Assembly (NCBI RefSeq): GCF_040409955.1
Contig: NZ_CP123384.1
Location: forward strand, 1,869,501 to 1,933,500
Reading direction: 5' to 3'
Length of the DNA stretch: 64,000 bases
Source of the DNA: Salipiger sp. H15
GTDB lineage: Bacteria; Pseudomonadota; Alphaproteobacteria; Rhodobacterales; Rhodobacteraceae
Shown: positions 15,831-23,139 of the stretch, piece after piece
How positions within the stretch are numbered: the stretch's first letter is position 1
Layout: each line of letters starts with the position of its first letter
The notes under the pieces: model-generated
What the model was told of the DNA's origin: nothing
Databases searched by the model: none
The model's input: only the letters and a program-made list of their open reading frames with translations
Program-made: the position numbers and the translations under genes

Positions 15831-18275
15831 ATGGATCACCTGCCCATCGACGCCGCCCTTCCCGAGCTTCTCTCCGCCCTGCGCGCGCGCGGCCGCGCCG
15901 TGCTGCAGGCCCCGCCCGGCGCCGGCAAGACCACCCGCGTGCCGCTGGCCATGCTCGAGGCCGGGCTGACCCCGGGACGCATCGTCATGCTCGAGCCGCG
16001 CCGGCTGGCCGCCCGCGCCGCCGCCACGCGCATGGCCGAGACACTGGGCGAGGCACCGGGCGAGACCGTGGGCTACCGCATCCGGGGCGAGAGCAAGACC
16101 TCGAAGGCGACCCGCATCGAGGTGGTGACCGAGGGCATCCTCACCCGCATGATCCAGTCCGACCCCGAGCTCGCGGGCGTCGGCGCGGTGATCTTCGACG
16201 AATTCCACGAACGCTCGCTCAACGCCGATCTCGGCCTCGCGCTCTGCCTCGAGATCGCCGGGGCGCTGCGCGACGACCTGATCCTGCTCGCCATGTCCGC
16301 GACGCTCGACGCGGGGCCGGTGGGCGAGCTGATGCAGGCCCCGGTGGTGACCTCCGAGGGCCGCAGCTTCCCGGTCGAGCCGCGCTGGCTCGAGCGCTCC
16401 GTGCCGAAGACCCAGCGCTTCGAGCAGGCGATGGCCGATCTCATCGCGCAGGCGGCGGCCGAGACCGAGGGGGGAATCCTCGCCTTCCTGCCGGGCGAGG
16501 GCGAGATTCGCTGCGCCGAGTCGCTGCTGAAGACCCGCCTGCCGAAGGACGTCACCATTCGGCCGCTCTTCGGCGCCATGGATTTCGCCGCGCAGCGCGC
16601 CGCGATCCGGCCCGAGGGGCAGGGGCGCAAGCTGGTGCTCGCCACCTCGATCGCCGAGACCTCGCTCACCATCGAGGACATCCGCGTGGTGGTCGACGGC
16701 GGCCGCGCCCGGCGCGCGCGCTTCGATCCCGGCTCGGGCATGTCGCGGCTGGTGACCGAGAAGGTCACCCGCGCCGAGGCCACCCAGCGGGCCGGCCGCG
16801 GCGGGCGCGTCGCCCCGGGAATCGCCTACAAGCTCTGGACAAGGGGCGAGGAGGGCGCGCTGCAGGCCTTCCCCCCCGCCGAGATCGAGACCGCCGACCT
16901 TGCCGGGCTGGCGCTGGAGCTGGCGCTCTGGGGCGCGACGCCCGAGGACCTGCCCTTCCTCACCCCGCCGCATCCCGGCGCCTTCGCCGAGGCACAGGCG
17001 TTGCTCGCGATGCTCGGCGCGCTGGGTGGGGACGGGCGCATCACCGCCCACGGCCGCAGGCTTGCCCGCCTGCCGCTGCACCCTCGGCTCGCGCACATGC
17101 TGAGCCTCGCCGGCCCCGAGGCCGCGCCGCTCGCCGCGCTTTTGGCCGAGCGCGATCCGCTGCGCGGCGCGCCCTCCGACCTCGGCTTCCGGCTCGAGGC
17201 GATCCGCGACCTGCGCCGCTTCACCGAGACCCGCCCCTACGAGGTCACCCGCGCCGCGCTGGAGCGCATCAAGCTCGAGGCGAAGCGCCTCGCCCGCGCC
17301 GCCGGGGAGGGGCAGGGCGAGCGGCTCTCGCCCGCCGCGCAGGCGGCGCTCGCCTATCCCGACCGCATCGGGCTGCGCCGCAAGGGCGATGCGCCGCGCT
17401 ACCAGCTCTCGGGCGGCAAGGGCGCGGTGATGGACGAGGGCGATCCGTTGGCGCAGACCCGGCTCATCGTCGTCACCGACACCGACGGCAACCCGCGCGA
17501 GGCGCGCATCCGCCAGGCCATCCCCATCGCCGAATCGGAGCTGCGCGCGCTCTTCGCCGAGCAGATCGGCTGGCACGAGCTCTGCGAATGGTCGAAGCGC
17601 GACCGCCGGGTCATCGCCCGGCAGCAGGAGCGGTTCGGCGTGCTCGCCCTCGATGACCGGCAGTGGAAGGACGCGCCCGCCGAGGCGATCTCGCGCGCCA
17701 TGCTGGATGGCGTGCGCGAGCTCGGCATTTCGCTCTCGGACGCCGCCCGCCGCTTCTGCGCGCGGGTCGAGATCGGCCGCGCCGCCGGGCTCGACCTGCC
17801 GGACATGGGGCCGGAGGCGCTGATGGCCGGGATCGACGACTGGCTGCTGCCCTTCCTCGGCGGGGTGAAGAGCGCCGAGGACTGGAAACGCTTCGACCTG
17901 CTGCCCGCCCTGCGCGCAAGGCTCGACTGGGGCCAGGCGCAGGCGCTCGACGCCTCGGTGCCGGGCCGGTTCACCACGCCGCTCGGGCGCGAGATCCCGA
18001 TCGACTATTCCGGCCAGCACCCCGAGATCACCCTGCGCATCCAGGAGATGTTCGGCCAGCGCACCCATCCCATGGTCGGCAGGGTGCCGCTGCGGGTCAC
18101 GCTGCTCTCGCCGGCGCAGCGGCCGGTGCAGACCACCATGGACCTGCCGGGCTTCTGGGCCGGCTCCTACGCCGACGTGCGCAAGGACATGAAGGCGCAG
18201 TACCCGCGCCACCCCTGGCCCGAGGACCCGCGCGAGGCCGACCCCACGCTGCGCGCCAAGCCGCGCGGCACCTGA
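15831..18275 (+). CDS. hrpB: ATP-dependent helicase HrpB
   Basis: The 814-residue protein is a DExH-box helicase of the HrpB family, presumed RNA helicases of uncertain role. The core motifs are in order: PPGAGKTTRVPL (Walker A, residues 28-39), DEFHERS (motif II, near 124-130), MSATLD (motif III), STSIAETSLTI-type motif V, and QRAGRGGRVAPG (motif VI). The C-terminal third matches the HrpB-specific domain, ending in YADVRKDMKAQYPRHPWPEDP. The ATG at 15831 is chosen because the conserved N-terminus begins there. Length is normal for the family. Confidence 0.94.
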   Translation: MDHLPIDAALPELLSALRARGRAVLQAPPGAGKTTRVPLAMLEAGLTPGRIVMLEPRRLAARAAATRMAETLGEAPGETVGYRIRGESKTSKATRIEVVTEGILTRMIQSDPELAGVGAVIFDEFHERSLNADLGLALCLEIAGALRDDLILLAMSATLDAGPVGELMQAPVVTSEGRSFPVEPRWLERSVPKTQRFEQAMADLIAQAAAETEGGILAFLPGEGEIRCAESLLKTRLPKDVTIRPLFGAMDFAAQRAAIRPEGQGRKLVLATSIAETSLTIEDIRVVVDGGRARRARFDPGSGMSRLVTEKVTRAEATQRAGRGGRVAPGIAYKLWTRGEEGALQAFPPAEIETADLAGLALELALWGATPEDLPFLTPPHPGAFAEAQALLAMLGALGGDGRITAHGRRLARLPLHPRLAHMLSLAGPEAAPLAALLAERDPLRGAPSDLGFRLEAIRDLRRFTETRPYEVTRAALERIKLEAKRLARAAGEGQGERLSPAAQAALAYPDRIGLRRKGDAPRYQLSGGKGAVMDEGDPLAQTRLIVVTDTDGNPREARIRQAIPIAESELRALFAEQIGWHELCEWSKRDRRVIARQQERFGVLALDDRQWKDAPAEAISRAMLDGVRELGISLSDAARRFCARVEIGRAAGLDLPDMGPEALMAGIDDWLLPFLGGVKSAEDWKRFDLLPALRARLDWGQAQALDASVPGRFTTPLGREIPIDYSGQHPEITLRIQEMFGQRTHPMVGRVPLRVTLLSPAQRPVQTTMDLPGFWAGSYADVRKDMKAQYPRHPWPEDPREADPTLRAKPRGT

Positions 18276-18285
18276 GCCGCCGCCG

Positions 18286-18350
18286 CTTCTTCTCTTTCCA
18301 AATACGCCGGGGGTGAATTGGCCGAAGGCCAAGAGGGGGCAGCGCCCCTT
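18286..18350 (-). repeat. Dispersed palindromic element (copy 2)
   Basis: CTTCTTCTCTTTCCAAATACGCCGGGGG followed by a GGGGGC-rich hairpin repeats the layout of the element at 15703. It starts 10 bases after hrpB. Confidence 0.6.
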
Positions 18351-18380
18351 CCTGCAATCCGCGAGACGGCCGATGACTCG

Positions 18381-18449
18381 AAGAGGGGGCTCCGCCTCCG
18401 CCGCGCTGCGCGCGTCTCCCCCGGGATATTTCTGACATATGGAAGACCC
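18381..18449 (+). repeat. Dispersed palindromic element (copy 3, opposite orientation)
   Basis: GAGGGGGCTCCGCCTC, then GCGCTGCGCGCGT, CTCCCCCGGGATATTT and ATGGAAGA form the same unit as copy 2 in reverse. The two copies thus make a large inverted pair in front of meaB. Confidence 0.62.
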
Positions 18450-18507
18450 TCCGGGTGGACATTGCGCGCGCGGGCGGCGCAAATCGGGGCAAACATTGCG
18501 AGGTGGC

Positions 18508-19503
18508 ATGGATATCGAGGATCTGGCGGCGCGCATCGAGGAGGGCGAGCGGCGGGCGCTGGCGCGGGCGATCACCCTCGTCGAGAGCGCGCGGGCCGAT
18601 CACCGGGCGCAGGCGACGGCGCTGCTCGAGCGGTTGCGGGCCAAGGGGCGCGAGGGGCTGAGGATCGGGCTTTCGGGCACGCCCGGGGTCGGCAAGTCGA
18701 CCTTTATCGAGGCCTTCGGCATGATGCTGACCGCGCAGGGGCTGAAGGTGGCGGTGCTGGCGGTGGACCCGTCCTCGGCGCGCTCGGGCGGATCGATTCT
18801 CGGCGACAAGACCCGCATGGAGCGGCTCTCGCGCGATCCCTCGGCCTTCATCCGCCCCTCGCCGTCGCAGACGCAGCTCGGCGGCGTCGCGCGGCGCACG
18901 CGCGAGGCGATCGGGCTCTGCGAGGCGGCGGGATTCGACGTGATCCTGATCGAGACCGTGGGGGTGGGCCAGTCCGAGACCATGGTGGCCGAGATGTCCG
19001 ACCTCTTCCTGCTGCTGCTCGCCCCGGCCGGCGGCGACGAGCTGCAGGGGGTCAAGCGCGGCATCATGGAGAGCGCCGACATCATCCTCGTCAACAAGGC
19101 CGATGGCGAGCTGAAGTCCGCCGCGACCCGCACCTGCGCCGATTACGCCGGGGCGCTGCGGCTCCTGCGCAAGCGGCCGCAGGATCCCGAGGGCTTTCCC
19201 AAGGCGCTGACCGTCTCGGCGCTCGAGGAGGCGGGGCTTTCGAAAGCCTGGGAGGAGATGCAGGCGCTGGTCTTCTGGCGGCGCGAGAGCGGGCAGTTCG
19301 AGGCCCGCCGGGCCGAGCAGGCGCGGCACTGGTTCGAGGCGGAGGTGCGCGAGGGGCTGCTCTCGCGGCTGCGCCAGGAACCGGTCCGGGGGGCCATGGC
19401 GGCGCTGGCGATCCGGGTCGAGGAAGGCTCGCTCAGCCCCGCCCGCGCGGCGGAGGAAATCCTTCAGACCTATCTGCGCGGCTTTGCCGGGAAGGGCCCT
19501 TGA
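18508..19503 (+). CDS. meaB: Methylmalonyl-CoA mutase-associated GTPase MeaB
   Basis: The 331-residue protein is a G3E-type GTPase that protects and gates cobalamin loading of methylmalonyl-CoA mutase or related acyl-CoA mutases. It has the P-loop GTPGVGKST (residues 57-65), [19 protein letters not shown] (switch region), ETVGVGQSE (Walker B/switch II) and NKAD (guanine specificity). The ATG at 18508 follows AGGTGG. No mutase gene is in the window. In Rhodobacterales MeaB often serves the ethylmalonyl-CoA pathway. Confidence 0.93.
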   Translation: MDIEDLAARIEEGERRALARAITLVESARADHRAQATALLERLRAKGREGLRIGLSGTPGVGKSTFIEAFGMMLTAQGLKVAVLAVDPSSARSGGSILGDKTRMERLSRDPSAFIRPSPSQTQLGGVARRTREAIGLCEAAGFDVILIETVGVGQSETMVAEMSDLFLLLLAPAGGDELQGVKRGIMESADIILVNKADGELKSAATRTCADYAGALRLLRKRPQDPEGFPKALTVSALEEAGLSKAWEEMQALVFWRRESGQFEARRAEQARHWFEAEVREGLLSRLRQEPVRGAMAALAIRVEEGSLSPARAAEEILQTYLRGFAGKGP

Positions 19504-19620
19504 CGCCGGTGGGGCTTGGGTCTAGAGAAGCCCGACCAGATTCCGGGCGCTGTGCAAGCGGCGCCCTTTGATATTGGCGGAAGGCCCGCTTTCGCCCCGA
19601 GACATGAAGGAATGGACCCA

Positions 19621-19911
19621 ATGTCGCGCGTATGCGAACTGACCGGCAAAGGCCCGATGACGGGCCACAACGTGAGCCACGCTAACAACAAGACCAAGCG
19701 TCGCTTTCTGCCGAACCTGAATGATGTGACCCTGCAGTCCGAGACCCTCGGCCGCGGCGTCAAACTGCGCATCTCGGCTTCGGCCCTGCGTTCGGTCGAC
19801 CACCGTGGTGGCCTCGACAAGTTCCTCGCCAAGGCGAAGGATGTCGAACTCAGCGCCAATGCCCTGAAAGTGAAGAAAGAAATCGCGAAGGCACAGGCCG
19901 CTCAGGCCTGA
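19621..19911 (+). CDS. rpmB: 50S ribosomal protein L28
   Basis: The 96-residue basic protein is clearly L28: [20 protein letters not shown], then [10 protein letters not shown] and [20 protein letters not shown]. It is part of the large ribosomal subunit. It is a single-gene unit with a strong intrinsic terminator 22 bases downstream. Confidence 0.97.
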   Translation: MSRVCELTGKGPMTGHNVSHANNKTKRRFLPNLNDVTLQSETLGRGVKLRISASALRSVDHRGGLDKFLAKAKDVELSANALKVKKEIAKAQAAQA

Positions 19912-19932
19912 TCCTGCCCACAGAGATTTCCA

Positions 19933-19970
19933 CAGCCCCGGAGCAGCCCGCTCCGGGGCTGTTTTCTTTT
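19933..19970 (+). terminator. Intrinsic terminator after rpmB
   Basis: CAGCCCCGGAG (19933-19943) pairs with CTCCGGGGCTG (19951-19961) across a 7-base loop. TTTTCTTTT follows. Confidence 0.92.
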
Positions 19971-20113
19971 GTTTTCATGACTTTACTCTTCCCAGCCCGT
20001 GCTGCGGCGCGGCAATCCCTCGGATGTTATCCCCACGGCATGCCCTTGCGGGAGGCTTGTGGATGGTCCACGAATTTCATGGCAACACCATGACTTGGGG
20101 AGGATTTCTGAGA

Positions 20114-20545
20114 ATGAGCCTGAAGACTGTCGCGGCGCTGGCGCTGATGCTGTCCACAGCGGGATTTGCCCGCGCGGACATCCTTGTCGAGGATGCCTAC
20201 GCCTGGCTCGCCATTCCCAACGCGCAAAGCGGCGCGGTCTACATGGTGCTGCGGAACGACGGGCCGGAGGAGGACCGGCTGGTCTCGGCCAGCTCCGAGG
20301 CCGCCGCGAAGACCATGCTGCACGGCAGTGCCGAGGGCGCGGGCGGGGTCATGACGATGCACGACCACGCGCAGGGGGTGGTGATTCCCGCCGGCGGCAG
20401 CCACGCCTTCGCGCGTGGCGGCGACCATGTCATGCTGATGGGGCTCTCGCGGCCGCTCGAGCAGGGTGCGACCCTCGGCCTCACCCTGACCTTCGAACAT
20501 GCCGGGGAGATTCGCCTCGAGGTACCGGTCGAACTCGGGCGCTGA
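20114..20545 (+). CDS. PCu(A)C-type periplasmic copper chaperone
   Basis: The 143-residue protein has a signal peptide (MSLKTVAALALMLSTAGFARA) and the DUF461/PCu(A)C fold. The copper ligands of this family are Met and His residues, and the matching elements are MLHG, MTMHDHAQ and GGDHVMLMGL. Such proteins deliver Cu(I) to the CuA site of cytochrome oxidase. The start at 20114 is set by the signal peptide and the GGGGAGGA site upstream. Its usual partner SCO1/SenC is not in the window. Confidence 0.88.
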   Translation: MSLKTVAALALMLSTAGFARADILVEDAYAWLAIPNAQSGAVYMVLRNDGPEEDRLVSASSEAAAKTMLHGSAEGAGGVMTMHDHAQGVVIPAGGSHAFARGGDHVMLMGLSRPLEQGATLGLTLTFEHAGEIRLEVPVELGR

Positions 20546-20547
20546 GC

Positions 20548-21246
20548 CTAGCGCGCCAGCAGCTCGTCGACCCAGAGCGGCACGATCCGGCTCGCCGGGC
20601 CGACCCGGTGCTCGGCGAAGCTGCGCGAGGTGTCGCTGTCGCTGAGGTTGAGCTCGACCGTGTGCGCGCCGGCATAGGCCGCCTCCTGCACGAATCCCGC
20701 CGCCGGGTAGACCTGTCCCGAGGTGCCGATGGCGGCGAAGAGGTCGCAGGTCTCGAGGTGCTCGGCGATCTCGTCCATGAAATAGGGCATCTCGCCGAAC
20801 CAGACGATGTCTGGGCGGGTGGCGGCGCGGGCGCAATGGGGGCAGGGGTCCGCGGGCGCCATGACCAGCGGCGCCTGCCAGCGCGTGCCGCAGGCGGCGC
20901 AGAGCGCGCCTTCGAGCGCGCCGTGCATGTGGATCGCCTCGGCGCCGGCCTTCTCGTGCAGCCCGTCGACGTTCTGCGTGACGAGGATCACCTCGCCGGG
21001 ATGCTCCTTCTGCAACCGGGCCAGCGCGGCATGGGCGGCGTTGGGCACGGCCTCGGCGGCCTGCGCCCGGCGCGCGTTGTAGAAATCATGCACGAGGCGC
21101 GGGTTGCGGGCGAATCCCTCGGGCGTGGCGACGTCCTCGATCCGGTGCTGCGCCCAGAGCCCGCCCTCGTCGCGGAAAGTGCCGAGCCCGCTTTCGGCGG
21201 AGATGCCCGCGCCGGTGAGAATGACGATCTTGTCCCGAGCTGCCAT
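20548..21246 (-). CDS. cobB: NAD-dependent protein deacylase (sirtuin, CobB-like)
   Basis: The 232-residue class III sirtuin removes acyl groups from lysine using NAD. It has GAGISAESGLGTFR (residues 12-25), TQNVDGLHEKAG, the catalytic His in IHMHGALEG, and a zinc knuckle made of CAAC and CPHC. The YNAR sequence (VHDFYNARRAQ) matches the Tyr/Arg pair that in E. coli CobB allows removal of succinyl groups, so it is probably both deacetylase and desuccinylase. It ends 2 bases from the convergent copper chaperone gene. Confidence 0.93.
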   Translation of the reverse strand: MAARDKIVILTGAGISAESGLGTFRDEGGLWAQHRIEDVATPEGFARNPRLVHDFYNARRAQAAEAVPNAAHAALARLQKEHPGEVILVTQNVDGLHEKAGAEAIHMHGALEGALCAACGTRWQAPLVMAPADPCPHCARAATRPDIVWFGEMPYFMDEIAEHLETCDLFAAIGTSGQVYPAAGFVQEAAYAGAHTVELNLSDSDTSRSFAEHRVGPASRIVPLWVDELLAR

Positions 21247-21321
21247 GCGGCCCCCTTCCTGTGCCGCGGCCTTTGTGCCCGCGGCGGCTTCGCGTTAGAA
21301 CGGGCCCCGAAGGAGACCCGC

Positions 21322-21777
21322 ATGACCTACCGTATCCTCTTCGTCTGTCTGGGCAATATCTGCCGCTCGCCCTCCGCCGAGGGGGTGCTGCGCGCGATGG
21401 CCGCGGCGCGCGGCCTGCCGCTCGAGATCGACAGCGCCGGCACCGGCGACTGGCACGTCGGCAAGCCGCCCTACGGGCCGATGCAGCAAGCTGCGCGGGC
21501 GCGGGGCTACGACCTCTCGGCCTTGCGGGCGCGGCAGGTGGCGCCGGAGGATTTCCATCACTTCGATTTGATCCTCGCCATGGACGGCGAGAACATGGCC
21601 AACCTCGAGGCGATCCGGCCCGTAGGCGGCAGGGCCGAGCTGGCGCTCTTCACCGACTATGCGCCCCGCAGCGGCGCGACCGAGGTCCCCGACCCCTATT
21701 TCACCCGCGATTTCGACGGGGCGCTCGACCTCATCGAGGCCGCGGCGGAGGGTCTGCTCGAGCGGCTTGCCCGCTGA
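21322..21777 (+). CDS. Low molecular weight protein-tyrosine-phosphatase
   Basis: The 151-residue cytosolic phosphatase has the P-loop CLGNICRS at residues 9-16 (C-x5-R-S) and the general-acid loop VPDPYF with its conserved Asp. Length is typical. It is divergent from cobB, with an AGGAGA ribosome site. Such enzymes dephosphorylate tyrosine kinases of exopolysaccharide export in some bacteria, but nothing here identifies the partner. Confidence 0.92.
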   Translation: MTYRILFVCLGNICRSPSAEGVLRAMAAARGLPLEIDSAGTGDWHVGKPPYGPMQQAARARGYDLSALRARQVAPEDFHHFDLILAMDGENMANLEAIRPVGGRAELALFTDYAPRSGATEVPDPYFTRDFDGALDLIEAAAEGLLERLAR

Positions 21778-21906
21778 GCGCTGTTGCGCGAGGGTGGCGC
21801 CAGCCGCGCCGGCCCGCGCTGCGGGTGGACAGGACGTCATTCCTGCGCCATGCAAGCGCCATGAAGAAGACGGCGCGGCAAGCGCCGGGGAAGACAGGAG
21901 AGCAGA

Positions 21907-22428
21907 ATGGCCAACGGAACCTTTGCGGTGCTCATGCTGATCGGTGGTCTCACCGACATGGGCATGAACCACTGCGGCACGGCAGGCGGCTGCCTTGGTC
22001 CGACCGAGACGCCCTCGCGGGTTGCCTTTTCCATGGGGCAATGGGTCGAGCGCGACGCCGAGACCAAGGGCGAGGCCTATCTTCGCTATGACTTCGGCCG
22101 CAAGTACGGCCCCTTCGGCACGGCGATGGGCGTGTCGGTGAGCGAGGATGGCGAGGGCTGGATCGGCTACGGCGCGACCTATGCGACCAACATCGGCCAG
22201 AGCCCCTTCTACGCCGAGCTGCACGCGATGCCGGGTCTCTACTTCGACAACGGCGGCTTCGACCTCGGCGGGCCGATCGAGTTCCGCTCGGGGATCGAGC
22301 TCGGCTACGAGACCAGGATGGGCTGGCGCGTCGGCCTCAGCTTCGACCACCGCTCGAACGCCAATATCTACGGCGAGAACCCCGGCGTCGAAACGGTGCA
22401 GCTGCGCGTCAGCATCCCGACGCGCTGA
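21907..22428 (+). CDS. Lipid A 3-O-deacylase (PagL)-like protein
   Basis: The 173-residue product has the PagL family signature near the C-terminus. The segment SFDHRSNANIYGENPGVE supplies His148, Ser150 and Glu162. Their spacing (+2, +14) equals the His126-Ser128-Glu140 catalytic triad of Pseudomonas PagL. Alternating hydrophobic strands fit a small outer-membrane barrel. The N-terminus lacks a basic region and a cleavage site, although the ATG has a good AGGAGA site and no in-frame upstream start gives a signal peptide. Export is therefore uncertain. Confidence 0.72.
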   Translation: MANGTFAVLMLIGGLTDMGMNHCGTAGGCLGPTETPSRVAFSMGQWVERDAETKGEAYLRYDFGRKYGPFGTAMGVSVSEDGEGWIGYGATYATNIGQSPFYAELHAMPGLYFDNGGFDLGGPIEFRSGIELGYETRMGWRVGLSFDHRSNANIYGENPGVETVQLRVSIPTR

Positions 22429-22448
22429 GCCGCGCCGCGCTGGCTTGA

Positions 22449-22475
22449 AGGGGCGCCCCGGCCGGGCGCCCTTTT
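22449..22475 (+). terminator. Intrinsic terminator after the PagL-like gene
   Basis: GGGCGCCC at 22451-22458 pairs with GGGCGCCC at 22464-22471, then TTTT. It may also work for the convergent gene. Confidence 0.78.
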
Positions 22476-22494
22476 GCCTGTCCGGCCCGCGCGG

Positions 22495-23010
22495 TCAGGC
22501 GGCGGGGGCGGAGTCCCGCACCAGCAGCGCGACCAGCGTGCCGCCGCGCTCCAGCCGGTCCACCTCGCGATAGCCGAGCCGCTCCGCGAGGCGTTGCGAG
22601 GCGTCGTTGCCCTCGGCGATCAGGCAGGCGCTGCGACCGCCCACTGTCCGGTCGAAATGCCCCAGCGCCAGCGCCGCCGCCTCGCGCGCGTAGCCGCGGC
22701 CGTGGAAGGCCGCCTGCAGCGTCCAGGTGATCTCGACCGCGGTCGCCGCCTTGGGCCCCAGATCCCGCTCGAACTTCGCGAGGCCGGTCTTGCCGACATA
22801 GGCGCCGCTCGCCCGCTCGAGGATGGTGAACTGCCCGAAGCCCTCCAGCGCCCAATGGCCGCAGTCGCGCAGGAAGCGCGCCCAGGCGTCGCTGCGGGCC
22901 TGGACGCCGCCGATGTGGCGGGTGACCCCGGCATCGGCGAACATGGCCGCGAAAGCCTCGAAATCCCCGGCCAGGGGCGGCCTCAGGATCAGGCGCTCAC
23001 TCTCGATCAT
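22495..23010 (-). CDS. GNAT family N-acetyltransferase (RimJ/RimL-like)
   Basis: The 171-residue protein opens with MIESERLILRPPLAGDFEAF, the usual start of the RimJ/RimL-type acetyltransferase_3 group. It contains a typical acetyl-CoA region (FHGRGYAREAAALALGHF, then NDASQRLAERLGY). The substrate cannot be predicted. It lies downstream of ileS but beyond a strong hairpin, so it probably has its own promoter. Confidence 0.85.
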   Translation of the reverse strand: MIESERLILRPPLAGDFEAFAAMFADAGVTRHIGGVQARSDAWARFLRDCGHWALEGFGQFTILERASGAYVGKTGLAKFERDLGPKAATAVEITWTLQAAFHGRGYAREAAALALGHFDRTVGGRSACLIAEGNDASQRLAERLGYREVDRLERGGTLVALLVRDSAPAA

Positions 23011-23040
23011 CCATGCTCCTCCCGGCGCCCGCCGCGCCCC

Positions 23041-23080
23041 GTGGAAAGGGCCGGGGCGTTTCCCACCCCGGCCCTTTCAT
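23041..23080 (-). terminator. Hairpin terminator downstream of ileS
   Basis: GAAAGGGCCGGGG (23044-23056) pairs with CCCCGGCCCTTTC (23066-23078), a perfect 13-bp stem with a 9-base loop. Short T runs lie at both edges, so it could act in either direction. Confidence 0.65.
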
Positions 23081-23139
23081 CTTTCTTCAAATACTCACTG
23101 CCGCGCCGGGGACACCGCCGCGACGCCGGGCAGGGGCGC

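Noticed and set aside
15618..18575. 985-residue minus-strand frame over hrpB
   Set aside because: It is the complement of the helicase, with no motifs.
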